Assembly (NCBI GenBank): GCA_964057225.1
Contig: OZ059894.1
Span: 6,913,131-6,977,130, forward strand
Direction of reading: 5' to 3'
DNA from: Auanema rhodensis
Taxonomy: Eukaryota; Nematoda; Chromadorea; Rhabditida; Rhabditidae
DNA: 64,000 nt
Numbering within the stretch: the stretch's first letter is position 1; the number at the start of each line of letters is the position of its first letter. Below the pieces are notes generated by a model, which was not told where the DNA came from, did not search any database, and saw nothing but the letters and a program-made list of their open reading frames with translations. Shown in pieces: positions 37,600-47,765 of this stretch. Both the position numbers and the translations under genes were made by a program.

Positions 37600-38154
37600 A
37601 TTACGGTACTTCATCATTGTTAGCCCTCATAGATTTAGATATAGTATATTAGAGAACAGTGTATGTGATCATTCCGTATCCCTCCCCCCCCCCGATTCAA
37701 AATTGATTTCTTGTTAACTTATTGATTAGAGCTTGAACCCTTCGCATTATTTTTATTTATTTTGTTCCTATTTCCAGACGTAAACATGAAAAGATAAATT
37801 TAGTTTACTATCAGATAATCATTTAAACTGTTAATACAATATAATAAAAGAACGACTCATTTATTAGATACAGTCAACTACCGCTGTCTCGTTTCAATAC
37901 CATGATTGACGGCCTCAACTGGCATTAGAATATCTTGTAACGATAAATGGGTTATACAAAACCCTTGAAGCGAAAGAAGAAACAATGTTCTCGGTGAACT
38001 ACAGTATGTCCACTGGAACTAAGCAACAAGAAATTGAGATGGAACGATTATAAACGCATAGTAATATTACAATTTACATTCAATTTTCTACCAATAATCT
38101 TGGAGAGTATAACAATAATAGGTTTGTAACCGTATTGATATAGAATCATTCAAT
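37600..38154. other. Convergent intergenic region, bZIP-like gene and skp-1
   Basis: Both neighbouring genes end here. A 10-C run is at 37684-37693. No exon is seen. Confidence 0.6.
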
Positions 38155-40361
38155 TTAGTGACGACTTTTCTTACTATCTGAACGATCCTCTTTTTCTCCT
38201 GTTCGTTTTTTATCTTTAACTTGTTGGAAAAGATCACCGAGTCCGAAGACGTCTTGTTCGCGCTCGAACTGAAAATAATTTCTGTACACAGTTTTTTAAA
38301 TATATAATTACTTGTACAGGACCAGATCCTCTAGTTCCGTTCTCAGCTCCAGAGAAGCCTTTGTCAGGCACAAATCGTTGAGTATTAATAATCTTATCAA
38401 GGTCATCTCCATATACATCCTTGTCAATGTTTTTACCTAAAAAGGTTTAATATTCAGAGTAATAGTTATAATTATTCTTACTAGGTCGGTAAATATGTTG
38501 CTGAACCGCATCTCCTCTCCAAGCCTTATCGTAAGGATTGTAAGTTTCATCGTCCATGGCTCCACTGTCAAGACCCTGTAGCACAAGATATTTTACGATA
38601 TAAAAATTATTCACTGACCTTGCTTTGATCAAACAAGCGAGAATCGAACTGAGTTTCTCCTGCTCTAGCTTTAGTATCTGGAAGACCCAACACAATCTTT
38701 TCAGATATATCACGCTCCTTGTCTCTGAAACAATTATTTTTACAAACCAGAAAAATTATAACCCTTACCTGCGTAATTTGTCAGCTTTGTCGGGTCGACT
38801 ACGCGCAATATTTCTCTCTTTTCGGATATCATCCAAACGATCACGTCTAATAGTAAGTAAAATATAAATTTTTGATTAAATAGTGCTAACCTAATTTCAT
38901 CTCTCTGTTTAGCAGATTCATCTTCGTCTTCATCTCTTCTGCGGATACCAGCCCTATCTTGACGAGCTTGAGCAGCCATTTGACGCATTTTTTCTTCCTG
39001 TTCGGTTTTCTTCTGCTGAGCGAGTCGTCTTTCAAGTTGTGATCTTGCTTCAACAGATTCACGAGCTTTTCTATCAGCGATATATAAGGCTTCAGACAAT
39101 TTTGCAAAATTTTCGTTGATGTGAGTCTAAATAAAAGAATAAATGAAAAAACAAATGAAAGAAAAATTTACTTGTTGAAGACCACGTCCGTCAGCGGCTA
39201 ATCTTTTGTCGAGAGCAACAGTGAAACCTGAAAAAAAAATTTATAACATTAGGTTAATATAGAACAACCTTTAGGATTTTTCCAGTTAGATATGCAAGGA
39301 GGAATTTTCCAATCATTTTGATCCTTTGTGGTAATCTAGAACTTCAATTGTACAACTAATTCGTAAAAAGCAAATAGACTTTTCTTGGAGGACTGTGCAT
39401 AACTGGAGGTGGAGGGGATGGTGGAGCACGGGGAATCTTTTGATTAATTCTAAAAAACAAAAATATTCAGATTGAAAGGGTTTCAACCAACTTGAACTTT
39501 GGTGGTTCCATAGGATCCTTTTGTTCTTCGACCATACGAATGATACGCTGTTGAGCCTCTGAATTTTTTTCGAAATTATAGCCATATATAAAACAAAGCA
39601 TTACCTCCAGCTCCTCCTTGTTGGCTAGGAGTATAGCGGATATATTGAGCTGGTCCTACCTTTTCAGCATGACGAACAGGAAGACTAGATTCAACCTTAA
39701 ATATATTACAATATAAAATTTTAAATAATTAGTAGAAAAATTACCTTACTATCGGTTATTTTTCCAAGCGCAAGTCTAGTTTTTTCTGTTACATCACGAA
39801 CTATGTCCGCATCTGGTCTTTGTAGATCTTCATCATCTTCATCCCACACTTTTGCTTGCATATCGGCTAATCTACTGTGAACAATCTGAAATTCGTTTAT
39901 GCCTTAAATATAGGAGCATAACTAACCTTATCTTTGCCATGCCCTAGCCTAGCAATAGCGTCAAAACGAAGCTTTCCATCAGCATCAGTTTGCAGAGCAA
40001 TTTGACCATCACTTTTTCCTTTTCTCTCACCCAACCCCATACCAAGAGGAAACTGAGCGAAGTGAATTTCTGGAAATGATCCACCATCTCCGAAATCCTG
40101 AAGCAATATTATAATTAAAAAATGAATAGCAATTTTTTTTACATCAGCGGATTTGGGTTTAAATCCAACTCGATGACCGTAAGGTGGTGGCTCCTTTGTA
40201 ACAACAGCTAATCCAACAGCGTCTTCTTTTCCTTTGAACCAAGGATCTCTTCGCACTTGAGCATACTCATCAGTTACTGCGGTAGGCGCAGGAAGAAGAC
40301 TTAAAAAAAAATAATACAAAATCTTTGGAACCAAAACTTACTCGGACAGTTTCATAGACAT
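38155..40361 (-). CDS. skp-1: SNW-domain transcription and splicing cofactor (SKIP)
   Basis: Fifteen exons, from 40342-40361 down to 38155-38268, join to 530 residues, the normal length for SKIP/SNW1. The protein works in the spliceosome and as a transcriptional coregulator in the nucleus. Clear family segments are LPAPT near the start, EPPPYGHRVGFKPKS, DFGDGGSFPEIHFAQFPLGM, LQRPDADIV, AQYIRYTPSQQ, DPMEPPKFK, the signature PPCISNWKNPKG, LDKRLAADGRGLQ and EALYIADRKARESVE. The C-terminus has NPYDKAWRGD and a charged end (DSKKSRH). An AG acceptor (TATTCTCAG) lies 9 nt before the ATG. It stands 176 nt downstream of bir-1, the same order as in the C. elegans bir-1/skp-1 operon. Confidence 0.97.
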
Positions 40362-40537
40362 TCTGGAGGTCTGAGAATATGAAAATTTAAATATAATCAA
40401 AATGAATACTATCGAAGAATGCAGATAATAACTGTATAAACAGATCCGGTAGTAAAAAAGTTTCAAAAATGTACATTTTATTCAGGATATGTCGATGAGA
40501 TCGATCAGGGATAGTACAGCATATATAATAAGTTTAG
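40362..40537 (-). promoter_or_regulatory. Operon spacer between bir-1 and skp-1
   Basis: On the minus strand the 176-nt spacer holds an AATAAA after the bir-1 stop, a T-rich stretch and the acceptor TATTCTCAG close to the skp-1 ATG. This fits 3'-end formation coupled to SL2-type trans-splicing. The C. elegans precedent is known; its use here is inferred. Confidence 0.65.
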
Positions 40538-41109
40538 TTAAATCGCAGCTTTTTCATTCATCGTCATAACGTCGTCATAGCCGCTGGCAATTGTGTTAGA
40601 CATTTCGTCGAGTTCAGCACTCTTGAATGAAATATTGAGAATAAATATAAGACATAAAACCATACTAATTCATCTTTTATTAAGTACTTCATTAGGTTGT
40701 AGGCATCATCCACTAGCCAATCACTTTCCTTTTTCTTATTTAAACGTATTAAAGGACAATCAGGCTCTCTGCTAGCATGTTCAGTCCTGGAAAATCATAA
40801 AAATACTTGACTCAACAAATTCTCATACCATGGGTCATCTTCAGGATCAAAAATTAAATCTCTTTTACAAAATACGCACATAGCACTTGAAAGTTCGTCA
40901 TCTGTAGCTGTCGAAATAAATCCTGCTTGAGCAAGCTGAATAGTAAATAATATAAAGAACACGTATAAAAAGAAAATTACCTTCCCAGCAGTACAATTAG
41001 CAGCACTGTCAGCCTTATATGGCCAGTTTCCAAAAGTCTTCAAACGAGCTTGTGCAAATAATTTTTCATGAACATTACCCCATAAAGCATCAATATTTAA
41101 AGTATTCAT
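40538..41109 (-). CDS. bir-1: Survivin-type BIR protein
   Basis: Four exons (40981-41109, 40829-40935, 40666-40786, 40538-40621) join to 146 residues, as in survivins. Survivin-type proteins belong to the chromosomal passenger complex with Aurora B and INCENP and guide chromosome segregation and cytokinesis. A single BIR domain is seen: RLKTFGNWP, then AGFISTA, then the zinc ligands Cys63, Cys66, His82 and Cys89 in the pattern CVFC...H...C. A polar helical tail follows. Acceptor-like AG sites lie 6 and 26 nt before the ATG. Together with skp-1 it forms the conserved two-gene operon, bir-1 first. Confidence 0.96.
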
Positions 41110-41477
41110 GCTCTTCTGAATTTACAACAAAGCTCCTGAAATTATTATAATACAATAAACATATATGGTGAATTTTACTTATAAAAAAAAGTATTTGAAA
41201 TAAACGCTATTTAAAATGTTGCGGGGTTATGCAGTGTACGCACTATTGTACTGTAAACAGCATACAAAAAAATTAAGTTATGGTGTGGGTCTTGACTAAT
41301 ATTTAAATAATATTATAAATTAAAAAATTAAAGATGATGTACTTAAAGTAATTTGTTTCTCATGGTGTCTGTGTTGATAAATCTCTATATAGATTTCTGT
41401 ATAGATTTTTAACAGTTTATTTAACTTGGTTTAGATATCAATTGTTTAAAGTAGTCCGTCTTTAGCATATATAAATA

Positions 41478-41487
41478 AATATATATA

Positions 41488-41518
<31 letters not shown>
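41478..41518. repeat. (AT)n microsatellite
   Basis: About 40 bases of almost pure alternating A and T with one break. Confidence 0.9.
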
Positions 41519-42059
41519 GTTAAAAGAACTTAAAGAATTTGTGATTCAAGCGTATAGTTTTAACGAGTGTATGTGTCAAAATGATGCTAATTTTGCTTGA
41601 TATTCCTAAATTTCATTGATGGGATTTGATTAATCTTTGAAGAAGCAGCTGCTCAATATACATGAATCTTTTTGAATCAAGAACTTATGCATTCGTTGAT
41701 TAAAAAAAATTTGAACCTAAGTTGATATATTTTCAAGATTGATTTGGAAATTGTATAATTTAATGGTAATGATTTTATACTAATTTTTATTATATTTTGT
41801 CCTGTAGACAAGTGTTTGGAACAACCGATTGTGCTCGTTTCTCCTTTTCAAATAAAATTTAGATCACACCTTTTATATATTGATTTCCGTCAAATTGTAG
41901 GAATATATATTATAGCATGCAATGAAGCTACTTATGTGATAATTATTTGGTATCCAATAATGGAATTTTTTAGTAAGCTAGTTCTTTTCTCGCACGACAG
42001 GCTTCAATATTACAGTATGAATTGTGAGCAAATGCTTTTAATGTAGTCAATAACTGTCA

Positions 42060-42420
42060 GGACTGCACCGGACAACTCGGGAACTCATGGCCCCTGAGCT
42101 CTGTGGGTGGCTGTGGAAGGCTTCATCTGCCGCTGCCGTTGCTGCCGCGGCTGCTGCTCCGCCGCCCTGTCTGCCTCCCTGCTTGCCATTGCTGTATGCG
42201 TCTCCGTGGCCCGTGCTCCTCCTCCTACTCTTCAGTTCCCCGGGTATTATCTGCTCTACGTCCCTGTTCTAGTCTTCTCTGGGTTCTGCTTCTGGCATCA
42301 GTATTTTTGGCAGCTTGTCATCGGAGCACTGAGCGACTATGGTCCAGTTTGATTCATGAGGGACTGAAGCGCGTGCCGCACAGCCGCGACGCTCAGCTTT
42401 CGCGAGCGGACGCCTGAGGC
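42060..42420. other. GC-rich island in AT-rich DNA
   Basis: About 360 bp rich in GCTGCC-type triplets and CpG, unlike its surroundings. All plus frames are open for 60-100 codons, and one starts at ATG 42087. The encoded peptides are Leu/Pro/Ala-rich with no recognised domain, so the composition alone could explain the open frames. It may be a promoter-linked island or an untranslated first exon. Confidence 0.35.
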
Positions 42421-43303
42421 AATCAACCTCGCAATGGCAAGTTCCGGTGAATGCTTCTTGGTCTTGCACGTGCTTAGTCCTGCCACATCAGTATGGAAGC
42501 GAATATTTTGTGTTCCTTTTTCAGAGTCTGTGCACCTTGTTTCGTATTTGTGTTTCTATTCCGGTTATACATATCTTAAGTTTCTCTAGGAAACTATCTT
42601 CCCCTTCTCAACCGTAATATTTTTCTCATGATGTGCTAAATAGCTAAGATATCTCTGCCTGGTACGTAATCCGGAAATGTTTAAAGGTACTACGCTTCCG
42701 CTTAATATGATCGTATGGTTTGATATCTTTGTAAATTTGTGAACATCTTGAATGGTTCATTCCGTTTTTTAAAGTTCATATGTTGAGCCTTTTCATCAAA
42801 ATTGAGTTGAGTCCTCTTCTCTTAATGTATTTTCTGTGATAAGTCAGCTGACATCTTCAAAAGTAGTGAACTTCATTCGGCACCTTCTTCGACCATAGGA
42901 CAATGGGTGAGCTGGAGTTGCTGTCGTTTATTCAATATTCCTTTTCAATTTCCTTTGATTTGCTTTAATTTAAAAAAATCTTCTTTTTTTTCTCGAACTT
43001 TTGTCATTACTTTTCTTCCAATCTTTTTTTGTTATATTCTGCTTCATCCTTTATTTCTAAGGCCTTAGTGTCCTACACTCTTTTTCATCGTTATTGCTGT
43101 CGTCGTCATCTTCGTTGTCGTCGTCTGCTTTGCCTCATCAGGCACAAGGCTAGCTCGAAGTCTTTTTGCTTCACAATTTGTTATTTCCTCTTATGCCACC
43201 GATTTTCGCTCGTTTCAGTCGATATAATTCGAAATGACTATGCTGATGTTTCGTTAGACCTGGACATTCTTTTCGCTATTCTTTTTATTCTCGTTAGATT
43301 TTA

Positions 43304-43319
43304 CCCCCCCCCCCCCCCC
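43304..43319. repeat. 16-C mononucleotide tract
   Basis: Sixteen uninterrupted C on the plus strand. The opposite strand is a G tract able to form a G-quadruplex. Similar tracts occur at 21217-21229 and 37684-37693. Confidence 0.95.
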
Positions 43320-43785
43320 TACGCACTTCTCGTTTTCCTTAAGAGACAAAAATGCAAAATTGCGCACAATCAAGTGGTTTTCTTGCTCACAAAGCTGCAG
43401 TTTACTAATCGATTCACCAGATGGTTTCTGAATTCACGTTCCCACACGGCCTTATATGGATATGGACATGAGTGTTTTATGTGTGAGCATATGCATATCG
43501 AACATTTGCTTGATCTGATTCATTATCACGCGTTTTCTCACGCGTTTGTTGTTCAAAAATATATTATATTTCTTTTTTTTTGCTTATGCCATTCCAATAG
43601 AAATATTGCTTTTGAGCCTGACTGATGAAACAGCAAGATATTGATGTTCCTGGCTTAGAAGACAAATTCTATTGCTAAAATTAGAATGATGAGGCAATAG
43701 TCACTCATTTCTGTAGACCGATATATGTATGAAGGCTTGTTGATGACTTAGAGTTTGTTCAATATACATTAGATTTTAATTGCAG

Positions 43786-43935
43786 TTTTCGCATAAGCTG
43801 ATTTCTGGCAAACAAGTGCGTATTCGTGCCATGTTGCTGTGCGACCAGATTCTCACACAAGCCGTCCATATCCACAAGTTCCGTATTGAGAAGTGGTTCC
43901 AAGTTGTAACGGGTGGATTTGAAGACAAAAAATTG
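43786..43935 (+). CDS. Orphan coding exon candidate
   Basis: The segment lies between an acceptor (TTAATTGCAG ending 43785) and a donor (GTATTT at 43936). It is exactly 50 codons with no stop and is phase 0 at both ends. It begins FSHKLISGKQVRIRAM and contains HIHKFRIEKWFQVV. G/C is clearly above the flanking repeats, and codon third positions look selected. No partner exon fits in frame: joining it to the first sipa-1 exon at 47711 hits a stop within nine codons. It may be an exon of an unrecognised gene, an alternative exon, or an old gene fragment. The reverse strand is also open, so the strand is not certain. Confidence 0.4.
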
Positions 43936-43974
43936 GTATTTTTGACGTACTTGAGAATAGATATGTATATGTAT

Positions 43975-43975
43975 G

Positions 43976-44019
<44 letters not shown>

Positions 44020-44038
44020 AAGAAAGAGAGAAAGAGAG
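43975..44038. repeat. (TA)n(AG)n compound microsatellite
   Basis: Alternating TA to 44000 passes directly into AG repeats with AAAG variants to 44038. Confidence 0.95.
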
Positions 44039-47000
44039 TGGAAATAGAGTTTTTGTAATACTCTCAGAATGTGCAACTTCTACGGCTGCTACTATTCGTT
44101 CAGTATGTTCTTGTTAATCATCTTCGGATGGCTTTGAGCTGTTTTTTCTCGAGGGAGGCTGTACTAATGAGTCTTCATATTTTCATTTTTCGAAAGAATT
44201 GTAAAAGCAAAATCAGGCATATTTATGAATTGATAGGCATATCTATGATCATATAGGCTAATAAAGTATATAAGGGAAAAACGTACAGCAAGAAAGAAAG
44301 AGAGAGAGATAGAGGAAGAGAGCAAAATTCAGGATCCTTCGTCATTACCATGAGACACTTGCTAGCCTCATTCTTCGTTAGGATCGTCTTAGCAAATATT
44401 ATGATGTTTATTTATCTGCTCAACAATGATGCTTTCTTAGTTACTAAAATGTCGTTTTTCACTATTTCTTTATAGTTCTAAGGACTTGCAAACCTCTTCT
44501 TTCACTTTCCACTTATTTCTCTTCTTCTATAAGAGGAACTTCTTCTTAATGTGTTCCTTCAGCATTTTAATACCTTTTTCAAGCTTGGAAGTCGTTGTGA
44601 AGCTTCAAAGCTTATTCTAGAGATATCATTGTTGTATCCTGCTGCGCTTCATGAGCAGCCAGTAAGTTGGCGATGAGGGGAGCATTAACAGAGGGAATAA
44701 TAGGAAAAGAAAAAGAGAAGGATAGAGAGATAGGATAGGAATGAGAGAGTAAAGAAGTGAATGAGAAAATGCAGAATGGAGCTAAAAGGGAGTAAGAGAA
44801 AAATGGGAAATAGGAGTGAAAGAGTTGGTAATGTGTTTTTTTCATTGTCGAATGCTCTCGAGCTATGTATGTGGGCTTTTCGATCTAGGAAGACTGCACT
44901 TGGTTCAGTGACACATTCTCAGACTATCTGAGAATCATTTTTTGGCCACCTGCCGAGAGTTTACATGGGATGGGCGCTATGTAATACTCACAGAGAGAGG
45001 AGGAGAAAAAGAATTGAAATGCTATTTTTTCTTCTAATCACATACAGATAGAAAATAGATGATATAATGCATATGGTCTCGAGATGTGAATCTTGTTTCG
45101 TTAAGATAACTGATTTTCTTCTTTTTCTCTTTTGCTGAAGTAAAAAAAAGTTTTTACGTCTGTTTGTTCAGGATCTCCAGTAGACATTGCGAGAGGGACG
45201 GACGGTATGCTTGACGAAGATCTAAATTGAGGAGATAACCAACTTGTATGAAAATGAGTGAAAAGAACAGGGAAAACGAGAAAAGGAAAAAAAGAACGTG
45301 AGAGGGAGTTAGAGAGAAAAAGAGAAAGTATTGTGTTGATTTCCGTTTTATATCCTTCCGACAAACCCTTCGTATGTCAGTCTCTTCGCTCTTATGTTCT
45401 CGTTTTCAAAGCATTCAGTTTGTTGCTCTCTTTCGATCCTCTTGTCTACTACTTCTTTTTTCTAAATGTAAAACTCGGTTAATATTGATCTGAGCCCAAA
45501 CACTGTGTTCTTCTCGCTTTCCTTAACTCCGTTAGTCAACCCAAGCTGCTATACCCCTGATCACCATCTAATACGTGCTGCTGCTCCGGCTACTGCTTTC
45601 CTCCTTAACATAAGCTGAAACTCCCCACATTCCTTATTACTTTCTCCGCTCCACACGGCTCCATGTCCTCTTCTCGTCGACACTGCTCTCATATTCCTCC
45701 TCTCCTTTCTATTATCATTCTGTTTTCTCTATGTCTCATAGGTTCTCTTGGAACTAGTAGTATTAGACTACTACTTGGTTCATTTTCGTTTCTTTTTAGC
45801 AGAGAAAAAAGTGTATTTGTTTCACCTTTCGCAGCTTTTGACGATGATGTACAATGATCCTGGCGTAATTTGATCCTATCCTTTCGGCTCTTGAAAACGT
45901 TTCCCATACGTATTTATATAATAATAACAATAATAATAATATATATTTATATACATATCTATTATCGTTTTGTATTTTTACATATTTTATCAAGTTTTTC
46001 TTTGATTTATAATCCATTTTTCAATTCAGTCTTGATTCAACAGATGAAAAAAAAACGAAATATGTATATTCAAGCGTAGCAGAGATAGAATAAATGACAA
46101 ATGTATAGAGCTTATAAAAGTGGAATAACGTGTCCATAGCTTTTATGAATTTTCTAATGTCCTTTCTATCAATTTTCCGAATTCTCTAGCTTTGCTCTTC
46201 CTAGGTTCACGTTTTCAATGTGCCTGTGTATACTAGATGCTTTCACTACTCTAGTTTCTATATATGCATGTATGTGTGTATAGCCTCGAAGACAGATTTG
46301 GTATTAGGTCTTCTTGTTTTTCAACGGAAAACGTTTTTCGTTCTATTCCGCTGGAACCTAAGAACTCTTGAGCAGTACGGCATGGGCGCAGACATATTTG
46401 CTTAGGAACAATCAGGTTATACTTCGAGCTCTGTTCCATTTGGTTATAGAGAGAAAATAGTTTATGATGTTTTAGTTTCTTCATGTTTGGCTATATTATA
46501 TTTCTTTCGATTCAATTCTATAAGAGACAAAGTCTAGTTGCACCTTTGGCATCAAAATCTGTCTTGTACATTTCTTATAAAAAGATTCGTAGCACGGGTA
46601 GCTCAGAAGAAGGAGACGATAGTGCGCATACAACTTTAGTTTTTTCTGTTCATTTTCTTGTCTAATTTTATTTTATATTTGGTCAATATCATAACAACGT
46701 ACGAATGCATATTAGATTAACAACGAGAATTCAGACCCGTTTCGTCTCGCTTTATGCTGCACCTGTCATTTGGAAAATGAGAGCAAAGCAGAAAGACTTT
46801 TTACAAAGAGCCCATTGTTTTCTCGGCATTTTTCCACAAAAATCAATCTGTAAAGTTTTTTATGAGCAGAATAATAGCTCTACTTCTACGAATTCCAAAA
46901 AAAGAATCACTGCTCTGTAGGATGGAAGCCACTAAGACGTCGGCTAAGAGATATATATGTGTTGCCTATGTTTGTCTTGCAATATTCCTTCGGGCGATGT

Positions 47001-47765
47001 CTCTTTAAACTCGTAGCTTCTGAAGAGTTGATGTCAAAAGCCGAAGCTCAATCCGTTTTTGCACATTTCCATTTTCATCCAAATATCTAATAACATATGA
47101 GCATACGCTGTTTCGGATTTATTTTTATTGATTAATCTCAAGAATATTTTGATGTTGTATGTTAGAAAACTTTTTTTTCGTTTATTCAACACATCCTTGG
47201 CATAACTTGTAGATTACGCATAACGCGTGTATGTGTTCAAACGAAAGAAAATCATTTGTCTGTTATATTATCTAGGTTTTAAGCTTCAAATATTTGTATA
47301 TAAATATGTTTTAATCAACAAAATATTATGCAACCCTTTCAATATTTTTATTGAATAAACCAAAGTTCAAATTTGTTCTGCTTAAGCTTAACATTATGGT
47401 TCATAATATCATCTATCACTTATTGAAATATTTATCATTGTTCGTAAATGATGCAATTCAGAAACCAATTTATCATACCTTCCCCATATTCAGGAAAATA
47501 TTTTTAATAATAATAATAATAATATATTCAATGTTCTCTATTATATATAGTTAAACATATCTACTAACTATTGTGACCTGTATATTTCAATGTTTCATTT
47601 TTGTGTTTAAATTGCAAACTTTTTTTTTTGTATTTGAAGTCGATTTTCTTATGTTTCTGCTTTATTTCCAATATGTTTCTTCAGTGATCTTACTCTTTTC
47701 TTATTGCAGATAATGTGGCCATACGTCTGTGGATGAATTGAAAGGCTATGGGCGTGTAACTATTT

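Larger units (their letters stand above)
41110..47765. other. 6.6-kb region upstream of sipa-1
   Basis: No complete gene is supported. It holds (AT)n at 41478-41518, a GC-rich patch at about 42060-42420, a 16-C tract at 43304-43319, an orphan exon candidate at 43786-43935 with an adjoining (TA)n(AG)n repeat, and long purine-rich stretches around 44690-44840 and 45250-45330. The last 55 nt before 47766 are probably the 5' untranslated part of the first sipa-1 coding exon, after an acceptor ending at 47710. Confidence 0.5.

Noticed and set aside
41478-44038. Tandem repeats checked as possible CRISPR or satellite arrays
   Set aside because: Units are 1-3 bp without spacers; these are microsatellites in a eukaryotic genome.
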